Of a stretch of 5,148 nucleotides of DNA, positions 1 to 5,105 are shown piece by piece. Location of the stretch: assembly GCA_903919165.1 (NCBI GenBank), contig CAIXHJ010000039.1, positions 1 through 5,148 of the forward strand. The letters are read 5' to 3'. The stretch is from an uncultured Holophagaceae bacterium (GTDB lineage Bacteria > Acidobacteriota > Holophagae > Holophagales > Holophagaceae). Positions within the stretch are counted from its first letter, which is position 1, and every line of letters begins with the position of its first letter. Position numbers and translations under genes: made by a program. The notes under the pieces were generated by a model that saw only the letters and a program-made list of their open reading frames with translations, had not been told where the DNA came from and did not search any database.

Positions 1-1
1 G

Positions 2-163
2 GAGTGGGCGCAGTATCGCGAGGCCGACCTCGAGGCCGTGGCCGGGGCCCTCAAGGCCCGCAGGATCTTCGACGGCCGTAACCTGTTCCGTCCCGAGGCC
101 ATGGAGGCCAAGGGCTGGACCTACCATTCCCTGGGACGCCGGGCCGTGGAGGTTGGGACATGA
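2..163 (+). CDS. UDP-glucose 6-dehydrogenase, C-terminal fragment (5' part lies outside the window)
   Basis: The frame is open from the window edge to the TGA at 161-163 and gives the last 53 residues. It contains a RRIFDGRNLF-RPEAMEAKGWTYHSLGR stretch. This matches the end of the C-terminal UDP-binding domain of the UDP-glucose/GDP-mannose dehydrogenase family, where 'DGRN(L/V)(Y/F)xPxxMxxxGfxYxxIGR' is typical. These enzymes oxidise UDP-glucose to UDP-glucuronate with two NAD+ in the cytoplasm, feeding capsule, exopolysaccharide and LPS synthesis. The catalytic Cys and the N-terminal Rossmann domain are off the window, so the exact substrate cannot be confirmed. Ugd/TuaD-type is favoured because the DGRN motif is characteristic of that branch. 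The stop codon overlaps the start of the next gene (ATGA, 160-163), which suggests translational coupling. Confidence 0.85.
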   Translation, partial: EWAQYREADLEAVAGALKARRIFDGRNLFRPEAMEAKGWTYHSLGRRAVEVGT

Positions 164-507
164 CCCGCATTCGGCTGGAGGACATCGCCCACGCCCGCAG
201 CGGCGACAAGGGGGACGGCTCGAATGTGGGCGTCATCGCCTACACGGACGCGGGATTCCGCCTCCTCCAGCAGGAACTGACGGTGGAGCGGGTGAAGGGC
301 CATTTTTCAGCCATTTGCAAGGGTGGTGTAGATCGCTTCGAAGTGCCTAATCTCAAGGCCATCAACTTCATCCTGCATGACTCCCTAGGCGGAGGAGGCA
401 GCGAGAGTGTCAAAACCGACGCCCAGGGGAAGACTCATGGACAGGCTCTGCTTAGAATGGAGCTGGATCTCCCGGTCAATGTCTCACTGGCGGATCTGAA
501 ACCCTGA
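160..507 (+). CDS. Stand-alone AtuA-like C-terminal domain protein
   Basis: This 115-residue soluble protein resembles the C-terminal domain of the AtuA/DUF1446 family. Those proteins are linked to acyclic terpene and acyl-CoA catabolism, and their molecular activity is poorly defined. The family-like elements are in order: an N-terminal 'IAHARSGDKGDGSNVGVIAY' block (residues 9-28), 'LTVERVKGHF' (40-49), 'VPNLKAINFILHDSLGGG' (62-79), and the closing 'DAQGKTHGQALLRMEL' (87-102). The domain is complete, but the large N-terminal AtuA domain that usually precedes it is absent, and the upstream frame belongs to the ugd-like gene. The start is well supported: a GGAGG ribosome-binding site at 148-152 lies 7 nt before the ATG, which overlaps the preceding stop. 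The partner domain may be encoded elsewhere. Function is unknown. A role in acyl-CoA metabolism is only inferred from the family. Confidence 0.8.
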   Translation: MTRIRLEDIAHARSGDKGDGSNVGVIAYTDAGFRLLQQELTVERVKGHFSAICKGGVDRFEVPNLKAINFILHDSLGGGGSESVKTDAQGKTHGQALLRMELDLPVNVSLADLKP

Positions 508-535
508 AAAGTGCATTCAACTGACGGAGTACCCC

Positions 536-718
536 ATGAACCTCGGACCAGGCCATCTGCTGTTGATCGGCATCGCCCTGCTGATCTTCTTTGGCCCTTC
601 CCGCCTGCCGGAACTCGGAAAGAGCCTCGGCAAGGGCATCCAGGAGTTCAAGAAAGCCAGCCGCGAACTCACGGAAGCCGCCAGCGACGAAGCTACCAGC
701 GACAAGGAAAAGAAGTAG
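536..718 (+). CDS. tatA: Sec-independent protein translocase subunit TatA (TatA/E family)
   Basis: This 60-residue protein has the full TatA architecture. A short periplasmic N-terminus leads into one hydrophobic transmembrane helix at about residues 6-20. The hallmark hinge FGPSRLPELGKSLGKGIQEF (19-38) starts the amphipathic helix, and a charged Lys/Glu-rich cytoplasmic tail follows (39-60). TatA oligomers form the conduit or weaken the membrane when TatC has bound a twin-arginine substrate. The length is at the short end for the family, with a reduced acidic/basic tail. A GGAG at 526-529 lies 6 nt before the ATG. The gene begins 28 bp after the AtuA-like gene, so it probably shares that transcript. 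An intrinsic terminator follows it. No separate TatB is visible, so this protein could serve in a two-component TatAC system, or TatB may be encoded elsewhere. Confidence 0.93.
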   Translation: MNLGPGHLLLIGIALLIFFGPSRLPELGKSLGKGIQEFKKASRELTEAASDEATSDKEKK

Positions 719-739
719 GCCTCGGATTTCTCCTGTGGC

Positions 740-769
740 CCGGCCTCCTCTGGGAGGCCGGTCTCTTTT
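740..769 (+). terminator. Intrinsic terminator between tatA and tatC
   Basis: A perfect 9-bp GC-rich stem (740-748 CCGGCCTCC pairing with 753-761 GGAGGCCGG) closes a 4-nt TCTG loop. It is followed directly by a T-rich tract, TCTCTTTT (762-769). It begins 21 bp after the tatA stop and ends 41 bp before the tatC start. It would end or attenuate transcripts coming from the ugd/AtuA-like/tatA side. Confidence 0.8.
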
Positions 770-802
770 CCCGCATCCACCCAGTACTTTCGACACGCCC
801 CT

Positions 803-808
803 AGAGGA
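803..808 (+). promoter_or_regulatory. Closely spaced ribosome-binding site of tatC
   Basis: AGAGGA lies only 2 nt before the ATG at 811, which is closer than usual. The alternative in-frame ATG at 841 (residue 11) has no purine-rich site before it. The upstream start is therefore kept, but the tight spacing suggests weak initiation. Confidence 0.45.
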
Positions 809-810
809 CC

Positions 811-1611
811 ATGGCGCTTCCTAGCACGCCGCCAGACAAGATGAGCTTCTGGGAGCATCTGCAGGAACTGCGGGTACGCATCGTCCGCTCGCTGCTCATC
901 GTGCTGGGCGTCTTCACGTTCACCTACGGTTTTCCCTTCGGGTACCACGATATCCCGTCCCTGCGCTTCAAGCTCTGGGCCTTCGCCCAGCAGCCCTTCC
1001 TGAAGGGCATGGCCAAGCAGACCGGCAAAGCCATCTCCGAGCTCCAGCCCTGGGCCTTCACGGACCTGACCGAACCCTTCTTCAGCATGATGCGGCTGTC
1101 CCTCTGGACCGCCGGCTTCCTCGCCGCCCCCTTCCTCTTCTACCAGCTCTGGGCCTTCATCCGGCCCGGGCTGATGCCCCGGGAACGCCGCCTGGTGATC
1201 CCCTTCGTGTTCATCACTTCCGCCTGCTTCATCGGCGGGGCCGCCTTCGCGTACTACCAGGCCATCGGATTCCTCGGGGACATCCTGTTCCAGGAGGCCG
1301 CCGCCGCGGGGCTGCGGGCCAACCTGCACGCCTCCGAGTACCTCGACCTATTCATCTGGACCATGGTCATCACCGGCATCATGTTCGAGCTGCCGGTGCT
1401 GTTCTACTTCCTGGCGCGGTTCCGCCTGGTGACCGCCCGGTGGATGCTGAAGTACTGGCGCCACGCGACCCTGATCATCGTCATCTTCAGCGCCTTCTTC
1501 ACGCCGGGAGACGTGATCGTCACGGCCATTTTCTTCAGCGTCCTCCTGCTGGGCCTCTACTTCATCTCCATCCTCGTGGCCTGGCTCGCCGAACCCCGTC
1601 ACCCCAGGTAG
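811..1611 (+). CDS. tatC: Sec-independent protein translocase subunit TatC
   Basis: TatC is the polytopic inner-membrane receptor that binds the twin-arginine signal peptide and recruits TatA. The 266 residues show six hydrophobic segments, at about 24-42, 93-115, 128-150, 177-200, 216-232 and 235-258. Family residues are present: the N-terminal FWEHLQELR motif with E19 (E15 in E. coli), TEPFF (87-91), YQLWAFIRPGL followed by RERR with E125 (E103 in E. coli), FELP with E193, and FFTPGDV (229-235). The first periplasmic loop is about 18 residues longer than in E. coli TatC, by alignment from memory. The cytoplasmic tail after the last helix is very short. An ATG at 841 is an alternative start that would remove ten residues before the conserved motif. 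The gene lies downstream of a terminator, so it depends on read-through or on a promoter not recognised here. Its last codons overlap the convergent murG. Confidence 0.95.
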   Translation: MALPSTPPDKMSFWEHLQELRVRIVRSLLIVLGVFTFTYGFPFGYHDIPSLRFKLWAFAQQPFLKGMAKQTGKAISELQPWAFTDLTEPFFSMMRLSLWTAGFLAAPFLFYQLWAFIRPGLMPRERRLVIPFVFITSACFIGGAAFAYYQAIGFLGDILFQEAAAAGLRANLHASEYLDLFIWTMVITGIMFELPVLFYFLARFRLVTARWMLKYWRHATLIIVIFSAFFTPGDVIVTAIFFSVLLLGLYFISILVAWLAEPRHPR

Positions 1612-2687
1612 GCCTCCAGATCATCCAGGCAAAGCCGCACGGCCCGGTTGGGCTCAGGATCCCTGGACAGGGATTGTCGAGCATGGGGATCCCCCATCAG
1701 ACGCAGAATCGCAGCCTCCAGGTGCCGGGTCAGATCCGCCCCCTGGTCGATGACGGTGGCCCGTCCTTCTGCGGCCATGGCCATGGCATTCATGCGCTGA
1801 TGTCCGTTGGCGCTGGTGGGCAGCGGCACCAGGATCGCCCCGCGCCCGGCGGCCTTCAATTCGGCGCAGGTGCTCGCCCCGGCCCGGCTCACCAGGAGGC
1901 TGGCAGCTTCCATGGCCTCATCCATGCGGGTGATGAAGGGAATCATCTCGTGACGCGGATGACGGGGCCGTTCCTTCAGGCGCTCCAGTTCTGCCGGACC
2001 CGCCTGGTGGAGAATCTCCCATGCGGGCAGCCGGTCCAACAAGACCGGGGCGATCCCTAGCATGGCCTCGTTGATGGCGCGAGCCCCGCCGCTGCCACCC
2101 AGCACCAGCAGTCGGAAGGGGGGCAGCAGGGTCTCGGCGAGCCGGAAGTCCCGGAGGAAGGCATCCCGCACAGGGGTTCCCACCACGCGGCAGTCGGCAC
2201 CGGGCAACAGGGAGCGCACCTCTTCCATTCCGCACCACACGCGCTGCGCCTGTCGCGCGACCTGCTTCACCAGCGCGCCGGGGGCCGCATTGCTCTCATG
2301 CAGGAAGTAGGGGATCTGCAGAGCCCGGGCCGCCAACAGGGCCGGCGCGGCTCCGTAGCCGCCGGTGCCTATGACGGCCCAAGGCCGGTCCTTGCGCCAG
2401 AGGGCTTTCAACTCGGACACGCCTCTCCAGAGTTTCCATCCCGACTTCGCCACACGCAAAGGCGAACGCCCGACCAGGCCCTCAACATCCATCAGAAGAT
2501 GCGGCCATGGACTCGCCGGAAGCTCTCGGCCCTCGATGCCCCGACGCGCGCCGACGAAACAGATCTCGCGGCCAGGCCATTTTGCGCGGGCGCCTTCGGC
2601 CAGAGCAATGGCGGGAAAGAAATGACCGCCCGTGCCGCCCCCGGTGAGGATGAGCGCGTCTCGGAAATTCGGCGTCGCATCTCGCAT
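1599..2687 (-). CDS. murG: UDP-N-acetylglucosamine--N-acetylmuramyl-(pentapeptide) pyrophosphoryl-undecaprenol N-acetylglucosamine transferase MurG
   Basis: MurG transfers GlcNAc from UDP-GlcNAc to lipid I on the cytoplasmic face of the membrane, giving lipid II, the last intracellular step of peptidoglycan synthesis. The 362-residue protein (E. coli MurG has 355) has the two-domain GT-B layout. The N-terminal G-loop LTGGGTGGH (14-22) is followed by IGTGGYGAAP (106-115) and HESNAAPG (130-137). The C-terminal domain has the second G-loop LGGSGGARAIN (196-206), then VSRAGASTCAEL (266-277) with the nucleotide-sugar-binding E276, and GHQRMNA (295-301). These are all hallmarks of the family. The start fits the usual short N-terminus before the G-loop, and GGTGGA lies 6 nt before the ATG. 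No other cell-wall or division gene is next to it, whereas murG is usually in the mraY-ftsW-murC cluster. The 3' end overlaps tatC by 13 bp on the opposite strand. Confidence 0.96.
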   Translation of the reverse strand: MRDATPNFRDALILTGGGTGGHFFPAIALAEGARAKWPGREICFVGARRGIEGRELPASPWPHLLMDVEGLVGRSPLRVAKSGWKLWRGVSELKALWRKDRPWAVIGTGGYGAAPALLAARALQIPYFLHESNAAPGALVKQVARQAQRVWCGMEEVRSLLPGADCRVVGTPVRDAFLRDFRLAETLLPPFRLLVLGGSGGARAINEAMLGIAPVLLDRLPAWEILHQAGPAELERLKERPRHPRHEMIPFITRMDEAMEAASLLVSRAGASTCAELKAAGRGAILVPLPTSANGHQRMNAMAMAAEGRATVIDQGADLTRHLEAAILRLMGDPHARQSLSRDPEPNRAVRLCLDDLEAYLG

Positions 2688-2792
2688 GTTCCGTCCACCA
2701 TACCGGAAGGCCCGAAAATCCTACCCTGGGACAGCGTCGTAACCTACCCGGAGGCAAGCGTGACTCTCGGCAAAAAACCCTGAAACCCCGCT

Positions 2793-2811
2793 GCCCTCAG
2801 GGGCCCTCAGG
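2793..2811. repeat. Tandem 9-bp direct repeat GCCCTCAGG with 10-bp period
   Basis: Two identical copies of GCCCTCAGG occupy 2793-2801 and 2803-2811, one base apart. Their starts are therefore 10 bp apart, about one helical turn. They lie 62-80 bp before the etfB start, where a regulator would bind. No regulator family could be assigned from the sequence. Confidence 0.5.
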
Positions 2812-2827
2812 TTAAACTCTTCCTTTG

Positions 2828-2846
2828 GGTCGGCTATCCGCCGACC
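2828..2846 (+). promoter_or_regulatory. Perfect inverted repeat in the etfB leader
   Basis: GGTCGGC (2828-2834) pairs perfectly with GCCGACC (2840-2846) across a 5-nt TATCC loop. It sits 26 bp before the etfB ATG and 15 bp before its ribosome-binding site. There is no T-tract, so it is not a terminator. It could be a stabilising 5' leader hairpin or a dyad operator. Confidence 0.4.
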
Positions 2847-2861
2847 TGCCCATGACGCATC

Positions 2862-2867
2862 AGGGAG
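2862..2867 (+). promoter_or_regulatory. Ribosome-binding site that sets the etfB start
   Basis: AGGGAG lies 5 nt before the ATG at 2873. It rules against the upstream in-frame ATG at 2852, which would add seven residues that the family does not have. Confidence 0.7.
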
Positions 2868-2872
2868 CGCCC

Positions 2873-3622
2873 ATGAAGATACTCGTCGCCCTCAAGCAGG
2901 TTCCCGACACCGAGACCAGGATCAAGGTTGCCGCCGATGGGCGGTCTCTCGATCCCGCGGACGTGAAGTGGATCATCAGCCCGTATGACGAATACGCGCT
3001 GGAAGAGGCCATCCGCATCAAGGAAGCCAAGGGTGCCGAAGTGATTGCCCTCTCCGTGGGCGGCGACAGCGTCAAGGACGTGCTCAAGAATGCGCTGGCG
3101 CTCGGCGCGGATTCCGCTGTTCTGCTCAAGGGTGATGGCCAGGGTGACGCCTTCGCCGTGGCCCAGATGATCGCCGCCTACGCCAAGGACAAGGGCTTCG
3201 ACCTGATCCTCTGCGGGAACAAGGGGATTGGAGGCGACAACGCCGCCGTGGGGCCGATGCTGGCCGAACTGCTCGGCGTGGCCCAGACCAGCGTCATCGT
3301 GAAGCTCGATCTCGGCGAGGGCACCTTCAGGGCCGAACGCGAGATCGAAGGCGGCTCCGAGATCGTGGAAGGTGCCCTGCCCGCCGTGATCACAGCCCAG
3401 AAGGGCCTCAATGAGCCCCGTTACGCCAGTCTGAAGGGCATCATGGCCGCCAAGAAGAAGACCATCGAGGAACTCGAGGCTGCGTCCGTCACCACCGGCG
3501 CACAGATCACCGCCCTGACCCTGCCTCCGGAGCGCCCTGCGGGCCGCAAGCTGGAAGGGGACCCCGCCGCGCAGGCCAATGGTCTCCTTCAGGCCCTCAA
3601 GGACGAAGCCAAGGTCTTCTAG
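2873..3622 (+). CDS. etfB: Electron transfer flavoprotein subunit beta
   Basis: EtfB pairs with EtfA to form the soluble ETF. ETF collects electrons from acyl-CoA dehydrogenases and other flavin dehydrogenases and passes them to ETF:quinone oxidoreductase. The 249 residues match the usual length of about 250. Family features in order are MKILVALKQVPDTETRIKV (1-19), the SPYDEYALEEAIRIKE helix (36-51), SVGGDSVKDVLKNALALGAD (61-80), and the nucleotide-binding CGNKGIGGDNAAVGPMLAE stretch (114-132). The C-terminal EtfB signature is LNEPRYASLKGIMAAKKK (179-196), whose loop contacts partner dehydrogenases in characterised ETFs. Whether the nucleotide site holds AMP (canonical ETF) or a second FAD (bifurcating ETF) cannot be settled from this reading. 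The gene is followed after 40 bp by etfA, as in most bacteria. Confidence 0.95.
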   Translation: MKILVALKQVPDTETRIKVAADGRSLDPADVKWIISPYDEYALEEAIRIKEAKGAEVIALSVGGDSVKDVLKNALALGADSAVLLKGDGQGDAFAVAQMIAAYAKDKGFDLILCGNKGIGGDNAAVGPMLAELLGVAQTSVIVKLDLGEGTFRAEREIEGGSEIVEGALPAVITAQKGLNEPRYASLKGIMAAKKKTIEELEAASVTTGAQITALTLPPERPAGRKLEGDPAAQANGLLQALKDEAKVF

Positions 3623-3662
3623 CGCACCCCTCCTCAGACTTCCGATTTGAAAGGACGACTCC

Positions 3663-4633
3663 ATGATTCTCGTGTTCTGTGAACTGAAGGAAGGCCAGCT
3701 TCGCAAGCCCAGCGCCGAGGCCCTCAGCGAAGGTCGCCGTCTGGCCGACGCTGCTGGCAAGAAGCTCGGTGCCCTCTTCGCCGGTGCCTCCTGCGCTGGG
3801 GCAGCCGAGGCCGCCAACTATGGCGCCGACGTGATCCTCACGGCCGAGGCCCCCGCCCTGGCCTCCTATTCCAGCGATGCCTACGCCACGGTCCTCGCAG
3901 ACGCCGTCAAGGCCAAGGGTGCCACCGTGCTGATGGCCGCGGCCACCGCTGTGGGGAAGGACGTGGTCCCGCGCGCCGCGGCCCGCCTGGGTGCCGGTTA
4001 CGCCTCCGATGTGACCGGCCTCTCCATGGTGGACGGCAAGCTCCAGGCGGTGCGCCCCGTCTACGCCGGCAAGGCCTTCGCCACCACCACGTTCGCCACC
4101 CCTGTCCAGGTCGCCACCACCCGTCCCAACGTGTTCCCCGCCGCCGAGAAACCCGGCCCAGGCACCGTTGAATCCCTTCCTGCGCCGACCGGTGACTTCA
4201 AATCCGTGGTGAAGGAGATCCTTGCCAAGGCCAGCGGCAAGGTGGACCTCAGCGAGGCCAACGTCATCGTGAGTGGTGGGCGCGGGATGAAGGACGGCGC
4301 CAACTTCAAGATCCTCGAGGATCTGGCCACGCCATCGGCGGCGTGGTGGGGGCCTCCCGGGCGGCCGTGGACGCGGGCTGGGGCCTGCCCCACAGCATGC
4401 AGGTGGGCCAGACCGGCAAGGTCGTGAGCCCCACTCTCTACATCGCCTGCGGCATCAGCGGCGCCATCCAGCACCTCGCTGGCATGAGCGGTTCGAAGTT
4501 CATCGTCGCCATCAACAAGGATCCCGAAGCCCCCATCTTCAAGCTGGCCAGCTACGGCATTGTGGGTGATTTGTTCGAGGTGGTTCCCGAGCTCACCAAG
4601 GCCGCCAAGGCTATGGGCATCGGTTCCAACTAA
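3663..4633 (+). pseudogene. etfA: Electron transfer flavoprotein subunit alpha, interrupted by a single-base frameshift
   Basis: EtfA carries the FAD of ETF and forms a heterodimer with EtfB. The first 222 codons (3663-4328) give the N-terminal domain and the start of the FAD domain, ending with VSGGRGMKDGANFKILEDLA. After that the frame changes. As read, translation runs on through unrelated residues to a TGA at 4425-4427 (254 residues). The rest of EtfA continues in another frame from 4331 to the TAA at 4631-4633. That part holds GASRAAVDAG, VGQTGK, and the EtfA signature LYIACGISGAIQHLAGM followed by INKDPEAPIF, all FAD-contacting elements. Adding one base after 4328 restores a continuous 323-residue protein with normal spacing (…DLADAIGGVVGASRAA…). 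An AAGGA ribosome-binding site (3651-3655) lies 7 nt before the ATG. Both halves look well conserved, so a sequencing or assembly error, or a very recent mutation, is more likely than old decay. Confidence 0.9.
4326..4333 (+). other. etfA: Frameshift site within etfA
   Basis: The sequence GGCCACGCC around here reads Leu-Ala and then loses frame. The family pattern Asp-Leu-Ala-Asp expects GCC GAC GCC, so a single missing G between 4328 and 4329 explains the break. There is no slippery X XXY YYZ heptamer, which argues against programmed frameshifting. Confidence 0.8.
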
Positions 4634-4655
4634 GGCCGTTCCCGGCTGGAAAACA

Positions 4656-5105
4656 TCAAACGCCGAACTGCCTCAGGTGGTGGTCGAGGTGCTTGTACAT
4701 GAGGCGGCCCCACTCATCTCCGCTCAGCCGACCGAAGAAGACGTGGGGCTTCTTTCCCGCGGTCCCGGGGCCGCGCTGGACGAAGCGGTCGATCTGGGTG
4801 GCCAGACGAGTCCGCTCCTCCTCGAAATCACGCCTATCCGACACCACGAAGGTCGGGTCGGTGGGCACGTTCCTGCGAAAGGGCTTCTCACCCAGGACCA
4901 GGCCGCGGATGAAGGGTGTGACGAGCTTCCCGAGAAAGACCTGCTTCATGGGAAGGTCCCCCGTCACCACCTCCAGTCCGATGGCGCAATGGAGGAGCAT
5001 CTGCGCGGGATCCATCTTGCCCCACTGGCGCCTGGCGTCCGGTTCGAGGGTCGCCAGACGCCGAGACAAGGATTCCCGATCGGTGGGGTTGAACAGGGAT
5101 TCCAT
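4656..5105 (-). CDS. DUF1569 family protein (DinB/YfiT-like fold)
   Basis: This is a 149-residue soluble protein with no signal peptide or membrane segment. The pattern fits DUF1569, a DinB-like four-helix-bundle family. It has an N-terminal helix with LATLEPDARRQWGKMDPAQMLLH (18-39), a middle LVLGEKPFRRNVPTDPTFV stretch (69-87), an acidic/basic helix RRDFEEERTRL (91-101), and the closing HVFFGRLSGDEWGRLMYKHLDHHLRQFG (121-148). H39 together with H139 and H143 could form the three-histidine metal site of DinB-like proteins. Its biochemical role is unknown; some relatives in the wider superfamily are metal-dependent thiol transferases. An AAGGAG lies 7 nt before the ATG (positions 5113-5118 on the reverse strand), supporting this start. 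The gene is tail to tail with etfA with a 22-bp gap and no clear terminator between them. Confidence 0.8.
   Translation of the reverse strand: MESLFNPTDRESLSRRLATLEPDARRQWGKMDPAQMLLHCAIGLEVVTGDLPMKQVFLGKLVTPFIRGLVLGEKPFRRNVPTDPTFVVSDRRDFEEERTRLATQIDRFVQRGPGTAGKKPHVFFGRLSGDEWGRLMYKHLDHHLRQFGV

Larger units (their letters stand above)
2688..2872. promoter_or_regulatory. Divergent intergenic region between murG and etfB
   Basis: These 185 bp separate the two divergent starts and must hold the promoters for murG (leftward) and for etfBA (rightward). No strong sigma-70 -35/-10 pair could be picked out on either strand. The best rightward candidate is CTGCCC (2791-2796) with TAAACT (2813-2818) at 16 bp, which is weak. 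The region also holds GCCCTCAGG direct repeats (2793-2801 and 2803-2811), CCTACCC copies (2720-2726 and 2743-2749), and a hairpin at 2828-2846. Confidence 0.5.

Noticed and set aside
517..1329. Long open frame on the - strand opposite tatA and tatC
   Set aside because: The product is Gly/Glu/Gln-rich and matches no family. It is the antisense shadow of tatC codon bias.
1659..1697. Two small inverted repeats (ATCCCT/AGGGAT and ATGGGG/CCCCAT) that might terminate tatC transcription
   Set aside because: Neither is followed by a T-tract and both lie inside murG codons. They are likely chance features of GC-rich coding DNA.
1440..2060. + strand open frame across the tatC end and murG
   Set aside because: It spans two confirmed genes in other frames, and its Pro/His/Arg-rich translation has no recognisable domain.
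2852..2872. Alternative upstream ATG start for etfB
   Set aside because: It would put the AGGGAG ribosome-binding site inside the gene and add residues absent from EtfB proteins.
2834..3817. Long open frame on the - strand opposite etfB and the start of etfA
   Set aside because: Its translation is low-complexity with no recognisable family. It mirrors the strongly supported etfB/etfA frames, as expected in GC-rich DNA.
4326..4333. Programmed -1 frameshift in etfA
   Set aside because: A -1 slip would rejoin the frames, but there is no slippery heptamer and I saw no stimulatory structure. The missing base also falls where the family has an Asp codon.
4634..4655. Shared terminator between etfA and the DUF1569 gene
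   Set aside because: The 22-bp gap contains no stem of useful length and no T-tract.
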